Assembly: GCF_000003195.3 (NCBI RefSeq)
Contig: NC_012876.2
Location: forward strand, 47,735,276-47,799,275
Direction: 5' to 3'
Source: Sorghum bicolor
Lineage: Eukaryota > Streptophyta > Magnoliopsida > Poales > Poaceae
Length of the DNA stretch: 64,000 bases
In this document: in pieces, positions 21,044 to 32,037 of the stretch
Position numbering within the stretch: position 1 is the stretch's first letter
Layout of the letters: every line of letters begins with the position of its first letter
Notes under the pieces: model-generated
Databases searched by the model: none
Told to the model about the DNA's origin: nothing
The model's input: only the letters and a program-made list of their open reading frames with translations
Position numbers and translations under genes: made by a program

Positions 21044-22237
21044 TGATGCGACACGTTGTCCCGATCTTCACGACGTAGGATGAACACTGATAACTAGCCG
21101 AAGAACAGCCGGATAACTTGCTGCAAGCAGCGATAACTAGGGCAACCTGGCAAATAAAACTCGAAGCCAACCACCGTCTTTAACCGGCAACCTGAATCGA
21201 GGATTCGCCTAACCACACTCTCAAAGAACCAACCAACACAGCCTACAATCAATCAAGGAATACCTTGAAGGGAGTAGGAGCACCAATTGGGAGCGGATGG
21301 AGCCGCCGCCTATGTAATCCCGCGAGAAAATCACAAGAGCAAAGGGGTAGAGATCACTCTCTGAATTTGTTAGCACTCAGCTGAACAAAGGGGTTCTGTA
21401 TTTCAATTATCAAAGTCTGAGATTACAATGAGTCTTAGGTGGTATTTATACTAGCAACAGCCCTGTTAGATAGGTATGAAAACGAAATAGAGTTTCTGAG
21501 GGAAGGCAATGTGAAAGGTCCCCTCGAAATGGATTCTCGAAGTGGCTTCGCGTGACTGTTGGCCTCCAGAGCAGTTTCCAATAAACTGACCATAACTTTT
21601 TATTCGGAAGTCCAAATGATGAACCATTTCTTGGGTGTGAAACTAGACTCAAAGGGCTTTCCAGCAATGTATGCCAACCAGCACGAAACATTGTAGATTG
21701 GTACAGTTTTACTTGGCAATTGGTACCAACATTCTGTCACGACAGATTGTTGACCTTCTGAGCAGTCTGTACTAATTCTGGTCTGCAGGCAATATGATGT
21801 ATCCAAAGTGGTCGCCACTGGATTCATTGGAATGTAGACTCGTCAAGCTTTCCAACAAGTGCTCATGGACCTTCATAGCTTTTTTGAATAAAAAGTTATG
21901 AAGATTTCTTTGCACTGGTCTGTTTTTGACTTTTACTGGTCCATTTTTGACTTCTTTTGGAACTTGCACTGGTCCGTTCCTCAGGTCTGATTCATGCTTC
22001 TCTTCTTCTATATACCTGAGTAGAATCAAGGTACAACACTTAGGTAGTATATAATTCTCATTAATGTTAAAATAAATCTCACAAAGTAGCGCGTGGACTT
22101 CTTGTTGTAGCTTCTTTGCACGACTACGTGTAAGCGGTCCATCGATGACTTGGGCTGGTGTCGGTGTAGGTGAAACTTGAGTGGATGTAGCTTGACTTGG
22201 AGCTTGTGACATCTTGCTTGGTGGCATGGTCATATCA
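21044..22237 (-). repeat. Element I 3' LTR (1194 bp)
   Basis: TGATGCGACACG...GTCATATCA. It carries a TATA-like TATAAATA on the minus strand at 21443-21450 and encodes the last part of the pol frame. A short repeat built on ACTGGTCCGTTTTTGAC occurs three times near 21915-21985. Confidence 0.93.
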
Positions 22238-22512
22238 TCCTCGCCCCCTTGAAAAGGAGTCATCCTCGACTCTAAAGTGTCTTCACTTGTGAATGGTGAG
22301 AGATCAGCAACATTGAAGGAGTTGCTCACGCCATAACTTGCAGGAAGATCAATCTTGTATGCATTGTCATTGATCTTCTCAAGAACACAAAATGGACCAT
22401 CTCCTCGTGGCAGCAATTTTGATTTGCGCTGCTGAGGAAAACGATCCTTGCGCAAGTGTATCCACACCAAGTCCCCGGGTTCAAATAACACCTTCTTCCT
22501 ATGTTTGTTCAT
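21772..22512 (-). pseudogene. pol: Element I integrase C-terminus and LTR-encoded tail
   Basis: It begins with the GPY/F-like end of the integrase (FEPGDLVWIHLRKDRFP, LLPRGDGPFCVLEKINDNAY, FNVADLSPF), then continues about 155 codons into the 3' LTR. The tail contains GPLTRSRAKKLQQEVHALL, a short motif of the kind found at the end of CRM-type pol, and a repeated NGPVQV/NGPVKV element. The 5' LTR encodes the same tail openly at 27272-27733. A frameshift near 22590 separates this part from the upstream pol frame. No chromodomain is seen. Confidence 0.75.
22238..22252 (-). other. Element I polypurine tract
   Basis: The minus strand reads CAAGGGGGCGAGGA directly before the 3' LTR start TGATATGAC. 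Confidence 0.7.
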
Positions 22513-22529
22513 ACTTGCAGCCTTGCGTC

Positions 22530-25526
22530 CTACCTTGAGTTCAATTGCTTCCTTGGTCTTCTCGTGTACCTTTTGATGTATGCAGCATGCTTGGAAGCTT
22601 CCATATTGGTTCTTTCCTGCAATGGAAGGGGCAACAAATCTATCGGAGCTATAGGTTTGAACCCATATACAATTTCAAAAGGACACATATTAGTGGTAGA
22701 GTGTACTGTCCTGTTATATGCAAACTCCACATGTGGCAAGCATTCCTCCCAAACCTTCAGGTTCTTTTTCACCATTGTTCTCAGCAACATTGACAATGTG
22801 CAATTCACCACTTTCTTATATTTCACAATGTATGGAAATGTTTCAATGAAGTCATCCCATTTGACATGACGACAGTTTAGTTTTGCTTGTCCTTTCAAGT
22901 ACTTCAAAGCTTCATAGTCAGAGTGAATAACAAATTCTTTTGGCCATAAGTAGTGCTGCCATGTTTCAAGCACACACACCAAAGCATACAATTCTTGGTC
23001 ATACACAAAATAATTCAATTGAGCACCTCCTAGTTTCTCACTAAAATATGCTATAGGTTTTCCTTGTTGCATTAAAACTCCTATCCTAATTCCACTAGCA
23101 TCACATTCTATTTCAAAAGTTTTAGTGAAATCAGGAAGAACAAGTACATGTGCTTCAGTCAAACGTTTCTTTAATTCTTGAAATGCATTTTGTTGTGATT
23201 TTTCCCATTTAAAGTCAACACCTTTCTTTGTCAATTCATTCAAAGGAGCAGCGATGATACTGAAATCTCTCACAGACCTCATATAAAAACCAGCAAGGCC
23301 ATGAAAACTTCTTACTTGACTTACATTCGTTGGAGTTGGCCAATCTTTGATGGCTTTCACCTTGCTTTCATCCACTTCTATGTCTTTTCCTGAAACAACA
23401 AAGCCAAGAAACACAACATGGTCTGTGCAAAAACTACACTTGTCAAGATCAGCAAATAATTTATCCTTTCTAAGCACTTCCAAGACTTGCCAAATATGAT
23501 TCACATGTTCCTCAAAAGACTTGCTGTAAATTAAGATATTATCAAAGTAGACAACAACAAATTTTCCAATGAAAGCTCTCAAGACATGGTTCATTAATCT
23601 CATGAAAGTACTAGGAGCATTAGTCAAACCAAAAGGCATAACTAACCATTCATACAGCCCAAATTTTGTTTTAAATGCAGTTTTCCAATCATCCCCTGTT
23701 TTCATTCTTATCTGACGGTATCCACTTCTCAAATCAATTTTAGTGAATATGGTGGAACCACTTAATTCATCAAGCATGTCATCTAAACGTGGGATAGGGT
23801 GGTGGTAGCGAACAGTGATGTTATTTATAGCTCTACAATCAACACACATTCTCCAAGAACCATCTTTCTTAGGTACTAAAATTAGAGGAACAGCACAAGG
23901 ACTTAAACTTTCACGAACAAAACCTTTATCAAGAAGTTCTTGCACTTGCCTTTGTATCTCTTTTGTTTCTTCTGGATTGGTTCGGTATGGTGGTCGATTA
24001 GGTAGTGCAGCCCCTGGAATGAGATCAATTTGATGCTCAATCCCACGAATTGGAGGTAGTCCCGCCGGTGTTTCTTCTGGAAAGACATCTCCATAGTCCT
24101 GCAAATGATGAGACACAACACTAGGAAGAGAGGTCATGTCATTACCTGAAATTAAAATGTCTTTGTACACAAGTACAAAGAATACTTGTTCGGGGTTGTT
24201 CCTAACTTCTCTCATTTCAGATTTTATGGCTAGCATGACTAAATTCTCTCCCTCTCCATTCTTTTTCTCCCTCAAATTTGGCTTGTGGCACTCACTCACC
24301 GAATTGTGGATGACACTAAATTTCTTTTGCTCTCCTTCCTCTCTACTCACTGGAACAATTTCAGATTTCTTTTGTAAATGTTCAGCCATGATTTGTTGGG
24401 GTGTCATAGGCTTGAGAACAAACTTCTTCCCCATTAGATTGATAGTAAACTGATTTGTTCTCCCACAATGTTGGCTATATCGATCATATTGCCATGGTCT
24501 TCCAAGCAGCAAGTGACACACCGACATAGGTGCCACATCACTATCCACTGTGTCAACATATTCACCAATCTTGAATGGAACTTTCACTTTATATCCAATC
24601 TTGATATCTTCCGAATCATTCAGCAACTGTACACTATATGGATAAGGGTGTCGTAGCAGCTTCAAGCCAAGTTTATCACCCATCTCAAGACTAGCAAGAT
24701 TATGGCAGCTCCCTCCATCAATAATCACCTTCACCTCTTTATCATGCATCTTTTCTCTAGTTTGAAATAATTTGTGTTGCTGCCCATTTTTAGCTTCATT
24801 TGCCTGAACACTCAAGATTTGAGTCACCTTAAGAGCATCTCCTTGCTCAAACTCACAGCCAGCAATGTCCTCATCTCCATGGGCTTCCTTCTCAACTCCC
24901 TCTTCACTAGCTGATTCAAATTCTCCATCATCATTCACAATGATCACCTGATTATTGGGGCACTCCTTACTTATATGCCCATGGCCTCCACACTTGAAGC
25001 TCTGAATTCCACTACTCTTGGAAGTAGAACCCACTGAAGTAGTGGTTGATGCGGCTGATTTTGAACTTGAGACAGCAATGTTCTTTCCACTAAAAGTACC
25101 CTGAAAATTAGATCGTGAGCTTCCACTTGAGCTTTTCACCGTAGATGGTTCAGCAACAAACTTTGTGTTTGATTTGCTTCCTCCAAAGAAATTCCTCGTG
25201 GATGGTTGAGCAACAAATTTTGGAATGGTAAATTTCAGTTTGCCAAATCTTTCTTCATGGTTGCCTCTTCTATGACATCGGCGACCAAAACTGAGTTGGA
25301 AGCGGTTGCCATCAGCCTCATCTTCAGATTCATCATCATTTCTTCGACTATGTCTTCTTCCTCTATCATGTGCAGCCCTCTGGTTCCTCCGACCTCCTCT
25401 TCTTCCATCACTATCTTCTCTATCTCTAATATGGTTGCTTGCACTATCATGATGTGGACGATGCCTTCTGATTTTAGTCATAAGATGCTGAAGATCTTGT
25501 GTCAACCTCTCTTGCTTTTCTTCCAT
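22530..25526 (-). pseudogene. gag-pol: Element I gag-protease-reverse transcriptase with deleted gag core and deleted integrase core
   Basis: One 998-codon frame. The N-terminus is basic and RS-rich. The capsid domain is largely missing: the text jumps from KLKFTIPKF straight to the linker. The zinc knuckle near residue 176 reads SFKCGGHGHISKEC, lacking the first cysteine. Protease has IDGGSCHNLAS near 268. Reverse transcriptase has RMCVDCRAINNITVRY and MPFGLTNAPSTFMRLM, with the catalytic box YFDN instead of YFDD at residues 660-663. RNase H includes ECDASGIRIGVLMQ and HSDYEALKYL. Of the integrase only the region after the catalytic core remains (WEECLPHVEFAYNRTVHSTT). Every enzymatic step is damaged, yet the frame is long and open. 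That pattern fits an element moved by helper proteins while still making an RNA, or simple decay; I cannot tell which. Confidence 0.88.
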
Positions 25527-26529
25527 GCTTTGTCAGAGTTTATTAAATTGTGCTATGGTAACACGATCTTTGATGTCCACTCGACCCATCTTCCTGTAAG
25601 GTTAGCTGAGTACAAATAATTTGTATTTGTGGAATATGAAAATTTGGTGGCTCTCATAACTCACCTCTCTAACCACCAAGGCTCTTATGAATTCCTCTGC
25701 TGCAGATTACAAGGAAAACAAATGTGTGGTGGCAACTGAAAGTGTTGGCGAGGCGAATACAAGAACAGAGAGTACCGATTACGATGGTTTTTATGTGTAG
25801 CTTGGTGGGGAGTAATACACAAGGAATACAATCTGAATTCTAGTTGTTGTAAAGTTAAGTAACGATCCAAACTAGAAGTTCTCTACCTAGTGCTGATCAA
25901 AAGATTCAAAGTGTATAAATAGATCACACACACGCAAAGAAATTTAAGAATTGATGCAAACAAGGAGTATGATTGGGATGCAAGTGTTGCAATCAGACCT
26001 AACCAAAGTTTTGCACCAAACAAAGATAGCAAACTGGTTGCAGAACTTGATATGAAACTTTCAGCACTTTTGCACATAAACCAACTAATCTTTCAGACTT
26101 TCTCTCTGAACCTTTCTCCACTTTTTTTTCACTTCACTTTTTTTTTGCACTTTATTTTCCTTTTTTTGACACACTTGTTTTTCATAACTAAACACAATGA
26201 TCAGATATAATACTTGCAAACTTAATAGAAACAAAGCACAACCAGAAACTATAACTTGATAGGATCAAAGATAACACAAAGGATGATATAGGCTATAGAG
26301 AAATTTTTTTGGGGGATTTTTAGATATAAAAGAGGCACAAAGAACACGCGAAGGATAAATGATCAGCAACTAAAACAAAGACTCTTATGGACTGCGACTT
26401 AACCAAACTCACTAAAATAACAGATTGAAACAAAGGTCTGAGCAATATATTTTTCTGGCTTTTTGGTGGATAGGACGAAGCAAAAATATATATGTATCTA
26501 GGGATAGAATTACTACCGTGGTAACGAAA
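25527..26529 (-). other. Element I 5' leader, non-coding
   Basis: About 1 kb between the primer site and the gag-like start, AT-rich, with T runs at 26117-26170 on the plus strand. No supported ORF. Confidence 0.6.
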
Positions 26530-26541
26530 ACTTTGATACCA
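26530..26541 (-). other. Element I primer binding site (tRNA-iMet type)
   Basis: The minus strand reads TGGTATCAAAGT two bases after the LTR end. The standard plant initiator-Met primer site is TGGTATCAGAGC, so two or three positions differ. Confidence 0.7.
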
Positions 26542-26543
26542 GA

Positions 26544-27737
26544 TGATACGACACGTTGTCCCGATCTTCACGACGTAGGATGAACACCGATAACTAGCTG
26601 AAGAACAGCCGGATAACTTGCTGCAAGCAGCGATAACTAGTGCAACCTGACAAATAAAACTCGAAGCCAACCACCGTCTTTAACCGGCAACCTGAATCGA
26701 GGATTCACCCAACCACACTCTCAAAGAACCAACCAACACAGCGTACAATCAATCAAGGAATACCTTGAAGAGAGTAGGAGCACCAATTGGGAACGGATGA
26801 AGCCGCCGCCTATGTAATCTCGCGAGGAAATCACAAGAGCAAAGGGGTAGAGATCACCCTCTGAATTTGTTAGCACGCAGCTGAACAAAGGGGTTCTGTA
26901 TTTCAATTATCAAAGTCTGAGATTACAATGAGTCTTAGGGGGTATTTATACTAGCAACAGCCCTGCTAGATAGGTATGAAAACAAAATAGAGTTTCTGAG
27001 GGAAGGCAATGTGAAAGGTCCCCTCGAAATGGATTCCCGAAGTGGCTTCGCGTGACTGTTGGCCTCCAGAGCAGTTTCCAATAAACTGACCATAACTTTT
27101 TATTGGGAAGTCCAAATAATGAACCGTTTCTTGGGTGTGAAACTAGACTCAAAGGGCTTTCCAGCAGTGTATTCTAACCAGCATGAAACATTGTAGATTG
27201 GTAGAGTTTTAGTTGGCAAGTTGTACCAACATTCTGTCATGACAGATTGTTGACCTTCTAAGCAGTCTCTACTAATTCTGGTCTGCAGGCAATATGAAGT
27301 ATCCACACTGGTCGCCACTAGATTCATTGGAAAGTAGACTCGTCAAGCTTTCCAACAAGTGCTCATGGACCTTCATAGCTTTTGTGAATAAAAAGTTATG
27401 AAGATTTTTTTGCACTGGTCCGTTTTTGACATTCACTGGTCCGTTTTTGACTTCTTTTGGAACTTGCACTGGTCCGTTCTTCAGGTCTGATTCATCCTTC
27501 TCTTCTTCTATATGCCTGAGTAGAATCAAGGTACAACACTTAGGTAGTATATAATTCTCATTAATGTTAAAATAAATCTCACAAAGTAGCATGTGGACCT
27601 CTTGTTGTAGATTCTTTGCACGACTACGTGTAATCGGTCCATCGATGACTTGGGCTGGTGTCGGTGTAGGTGAAACTTGAGTGGATGTAGCTTGACTTGG
27701 AGCTTGTGACATCTTGCTTGGTGGCGTGGTCATATCA
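26544..27737 (-). repeat. Element I 5' LTR (1194 bp)
   Basis: TGATACGACACG...GTCATATCA, the same length as the 3' copy. A TATA-like TATAAATA lies on the minus strand at 26943-26950. It carries an open reading frame (27272-27733) that encodes the pol tail, as in the other LTR. Confidence 0.93.
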
Positions 27738-27742
27738 CGCCT
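27738..27742. other. Target duplication of element I, right copy (CGCCT)
   Basis: Pairs with CGCCG at 21039-21043; one mismatch, presumably a later mutation. Confidence 0.75.
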
Positions 27743-30700
27743 GGTGGGACTCCCAGTGGTTCTACCTGCGGAACGACGACGACCTCTTCCCCGCCTACAC
27801 CGGGTGCTTGATTTCGGAGCGTCCAGATCACTGGAAATATGGTGTCATCCAGACTCATCAGTCGTGGCTCTGCCCCATCCTCGATGCCCTGAAGAAGCTG
27901 CACGAGGAAGGCCTGACCGCTGCGCTCGTCCTCTGGGCCGTCCACAATCGACAGGTACTCCCGTTGATGTCTCGGCCGCTGAGAATGGACGAAATGGGTC
28001 CTAGCGTTTTGTCTCGCGACCTCGAGGCGTGCCGGATGTCTAACGATGCGCCCGCGGACGACGAGGTCGCCGCCAGAGTCAGAGCGGCGGTCGCAGGCGA
28101 CTTTTAGCCTGAGCGTGTGTTGGCTTCCCCATGAGTCCCGATGAGGGGTCTATTGACCTGGTAAGTCTTCCTCTGCCATTACTTGATTTTTCCGTCTCTT
28201 TCCGGGACTCACTTCCATTTTCACAGGGCTCGATCGACACTCGGTCTTCGAGGCCTCTGGTGAAGGAGGACGACGTGGATCGTGATAGGAGACGTGAGTC
28301 CACGGAGAAACAAAAGTCCGCCAAGGACTTAGAAAAGAAGAAGGAGAAGAAGAAGAACCTTGAGCGGCAAGCGGTCGAGAAGCGCCGTGCGAAGTCGAGG
28401 TAGAGGGGAGAATCCGAGGAGGAATCTCCTGATGAATACGATGGCAACGATGGTGATGATGATGATAGCGACGACTCCGAGGGGATGGCGGCTCGCCTTG
28501 ACAAAATTCTCGAGGGCCCGCCGCAAGCCGACGTCGACGTCCCGCGGACGGGAGCTCCTAAGAGGGCGTCGGGCGGATCCCACGATGGTCAACGGAGGGA
28601 GTCTTCACCGAGCCGCTCTCGCGCCGACGCCCCTCCTGTGCCCCCGCTGGGTCGGGCCGTTTCTGGGCCCCAACCTCCTCCCGCATCTAGGGCGGGCCAC
28701 CGGGTTAAGACTACGGCGACGGGGCCACTGACCCGTGGCCGCACCGCGGCCTCGAGTCAGGGGAAATAGGACGTGGGAGCCCTAGCCCCGGCACTCGCCA
28801 GTCGAGAGACGTCGAGCCGAGGCCCGCGCCTGTCCTCGAGAGGCCTGGGGTCTCGACGCGGGGTGGTTCGAGACAAGCTGGTCGAGGTGCCGGCAGGCGG
28901 GTTGTTCTTCCCGTGGGGTAAGATTTAAACGTCGCGATTCTTGTTTTCTGATGTCTTGCGTGTTCTCGAGCTACGGCTTTCCTTATGTTATTTCTGTTTC
29001 CCTAGGTTGAAGCGGCCGCTGGAACAGGCCCAGCCCTCGATGGCCAAGAAGCTGAAGGTGGGGGCGGCTCCCAAAGGCTCGGGTGAGGGGTTCATTCTCC
29101 TTTCAATAGTGTTGGAGCTGGGTGGTTCTTGCGTCGAGCTTCTTAGTAACTGACATGTCATTTTTGAGCGCACACAGGTTCTTCCGATCCTCGGCCTTCG
29201 ACGGGTGTTGAGAATACCCCGTCTCGTCCATCGGTGGAAAAGACCGCCCCACCGTCACCGAGGCGGGTCGAGACGCCTCGCCATCAAGAGCAGGAGGGGG
29301 CCACCGAGCCTCCCAGTCCCCATCACCGAGGCAGGTTGAGACGCCTCGCCCTCAAGGGCAGGAGGGAGCCCTCGAGCCTCCCCAGTCCCCGTCACCAAGG
29401 CGGGTCTAGACGCCTCGCCCTCAAGGGCAGGAGGGAGCCCCTGAGCCTCCCTAGTCTGGGGGCGTGGGGGATCCCATTACCATTAGCGATGGATCCGGTG
29501 TTGATCGGCTCTCGAAGGATGCCCGTACCGTGGATGAAGAGGTGGAGGCCTCTCCTGTTGTGAAACGGACGCCTTGGCCCATCAGGCTCCACTCCGTCGA
29601 GGAGAGGAGGAAGAAGGAAGAAGAAGATCGTGAGCAGGAGCCATGGCAACGGCCGCCGGAGGAGCAGCCACAGCTGCGGCGGGGAGAGCCACTCAAAGAT
29701 GAGTTGGAGCAGCGTCGTCAGCAGGAGTTGCTGGAACACCAATGACAGCAGCAGCAGTGGAGCCAACAGTTGGAAGAGCAGCTCGAACCGCCACCGCACA
29801 GCCCGCGCCAGCCGGAATCATCACCGCCGCAAGGGCCCGAGGCCGGGGAGGAGGAGTTGCCAGTTTATGGTCCTCCAACCCCTGCGTGGCTCCATCCGGG
29901 GGTGCCTGCTTCCATCCCGGCCGAGCCAGGGCGAGCAGACGGTGTGGTGGCGCTTGCCTGTGCCATGCGCACCCCTACAGACCCCTAGGCAGAGATCATG
30001 GGCACGATTTATAGTATCGAGGGAATCGCTCTCGGATTCCTTCGAGATCGGCGACCGTGGGAGGATCTCAGCACCGTTGGCGAGGATGAAGCCGGAACGT
30101 CGGGTGGAGGTGATACCGGTGAGACCGGGACCTGGAGGACGGTGGATGATGACGGGCGATTCCCCTCCCTTGTTGACCTGTTTTTGCGTCATGGGGGGTA
30201 GCTCGAGACTATCCAGGAACTCATCCGGGGCGTCAAGGCGCGCACAAAGGAGGAGATGGAGAACTGGGGCCCCGGTCAGATCCGCATTCGAGCCTCCACC
30301 GATCCATCAGAGCCCAATATCTTTATGGATGATCTGAAGGAGGCCGAGAAGTGGGAGCATCTCGAGGAGCTCCGTCTCTGGATGAAGCACATCGTGGGAC
30401 TTATGTCCGATATTGTCAACAACGGGCTTGGTCAAGCTTATTTTGTAAGTGTCTTTGGACCTTAGCTATTTGGGTATTTGGCCTCGTATTCTTATTATTC
30501 AATTACTGGTTCGCAGGATCTAAAAGAGACCTCCCGCTTGAAGTCAGGTTTCATTCACGCGACGAGAGGCGGCTGGGAGCTGCTCCCTCTTCTCAAGGAC
30601 CAACTCCTGGAGTCGCTGGAGAAGCTTCTCCAAGCCTATATGGACCTTGTGGCGCTCGAGGAGGAGAAGAAGGAGAGGGAGGCTGCCCTAGCCGAAGTTC

Positions 30701-31738
30701 GGGAGGTCTCGAGGAAGGCAATAGAAGAGGCCATGCGGCTGAGGGAGCGGACTATGATGGTTGAGGAGGCTGCGTCCAAGGCCTGGGAAGAGGCCATATT
30801 TTACAAGGACGTGGCCGCCGATCTTGACAAGGAGAAGGACCTCATCAAGGCTGACCTTGCCTCTGCCCGAGAGGCCTATCGAGAGATGAAAGGAGAGTGC
30901 GTGAAGAGCGAGATCGCTCGGAGCGCCGTGGAGGAGGTCGGGAAGAAGGCCCTCGGAGATCTCGAGGCGGAGCGGACTCGCTCTCACGGCCTCTCTAACC
31001 ACATCCATCCTCTGAAGAGAGTGCTATTAGAGAAAGAGGGAGCTATCTCGTAGGCGGGCAAGGTGATCGAGGACTTACGGGTCTCCAACACTGACCTGGC
31101 TCGCTCTTATAAGGAGATCGAGAGGGCCAACACCGATTTGGTTGGCAAAAATACAGCTCTGGAGGATAGAGTTCGTGGTAAGCTTCTTTACACTTTCTTG
31201 CTTCTTTTCGCAAGGTATTTTTTGTGTTGTCTAATTTTCCCACGTCGGTCTTTGCAGGGCTTAAGGATGAGCTTCTGCTGCCCAGGTCGAGGCCCGCTCT
31301 GCCAAGGCTCAGCTCGAGGTGGAGGTCGCTTTGAACAGTCGACTACGGACTGCGATAAGCGACCTCTCGGCCTCCTGGGAGCTCGAGCCTCTGGATGAGT
31401 CGAGGGAGGTGGCTCGAGGCGACACGCTGGTCGACCAGCTGTGCTACCTAGGCGCCACGCTGAGGGATCGGTAAGCTTCTTTACGCCTTCATACCAGGGT
31501 GAAGCGAGCGACGGCAGTTGTCTGCTTAGGCTTTTCCTACGATATGGAGGTAGTGTCCCATGGCTTCGTCACCGACATCTCTAAGACTTACACTGAGAAC
31601 AAGGAGAGGCTCCATGCTCTAATCCACGATGCAGAGGTCCGTGGAGAATGGTTGGCAAGGTTGTTCGAGCCAGAAGTACTTCTTCTCGAGACTAGCCCTG
31701 GCGCGGATGATGGTGGTGAAGGCCGAGACGCAGACTAA
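27743..31738 (+). pseudogene. Element H antisense gene, remaining exons
   Basis: The frame resumes with SQWFYLRNDDDLFP and runs to the conserved tail FSYDMEVVSHGFVTDISKT near 31550 and a stop at 31736-31738. GT-AG introns lie at 28161-28226, 28918-29005, 29083-29177, 30445-30516 and 31178-31257. Segments in order: end of the PF04195-like domain; a basic lysine/arginine/glutamate stretch (KKKEKKKNLERQA, possibly nuclear-targeting); a proline-rich region with a 68-bp repeat; LPVYGPPTPAWL; a conserved acidic block ending LRLWMKHIVGLM; and a long coiled coil. Stops from CAG-to-TAG changes are at 28105, 28401 and 31051 (D has CAG). Others are TGA at 29743 and TAG at 29986 and 30199. No intact product is possible. 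Confidence 0.78.
29254..29459 (+). repeat. Minisatellite, three units of 68-69 bp
   Basis: Units start at 29254, 29322 and 29391, each running from RTCACCRAGGCRGGT through AGCAGGAGG or GGCAGGAGG to CCTCCC. D has a single unit at 58500-58560. This is a copy-number expansion in the proline-rich coding part of the antisense gene; 68/69-bp units do not keep the frame. Confidence 0.85.
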
Positions 31739-32037
31739 GGCCTGCGTGCCTATTCTAGGTATCGAGACCCATTGTAAAGTACTTTTTCTAAGTAAACACT
31801 ATGTCTTGAGTGGTTTTTAGGATTTGTGAATATTTGTTTATTTTTATGCTCAAAATTCCTTTGTTTCCTTTTCTGCCCAATTTTGTATTTTTGTTCGATC
31901 TTTTGCTAAAGCGTCTTTGATTACCTTTAGGGTGAGGAAGTGAGTAGAGATGCCATAGCCCGGGGGCGTAGGGGTTCTCAGGCTCGACGTTTTTCAGCAC
32001 TTAAGGGCCTCGAGGTGTCTTTGCTACTCGATCTTAC
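31739..32037. other. Non-coding 3' region of H up to the pol deletion junction
   Basis: Homologous to G 2717-3000 (for example GTGAGGAAGTGAGTAGAG, then AGCCCGGGGGCGT). At about 32038 the sequence switches to gag (equivalent to G 7915), marking a deletion of roughly 4.9 kb that removed the gag C-terminus, protease and all of pol. Confidence 0.75.

Larger units (their letters stand above)
21044..27737 (-). mobile_element. Element I: chromovirus-like Ty3/gypsy (CRM-like), internally deleted
   Basis: Two 1194-bp LTRs (21044-22237 and 26544-27737) begin TGATRCGACACG and end GTCATATCA. The minus-strand order is LTR, tRNA-iMet-type primer site, leader, gag-protease-reverse transcriptase, integrase remnant, then a pol tail that runs into the 3' LTR. 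The iMet primer site and pol overlapping the 3' LTR are features of CRM chromoviruses; no chromodomain is visible. The LTRs differ at roughly 55 positions by my eye count (about 5%). It is inserted in the first exon of H's antisense gene. Confidence 0.88.

Noticed and set aside
21772..22512. Chromodomain at the end of element I pol
   Set aside because: No chromodomain aromatic cage or fold motifs are visible; only a GPLTRSRAKKLQQ-like tail.
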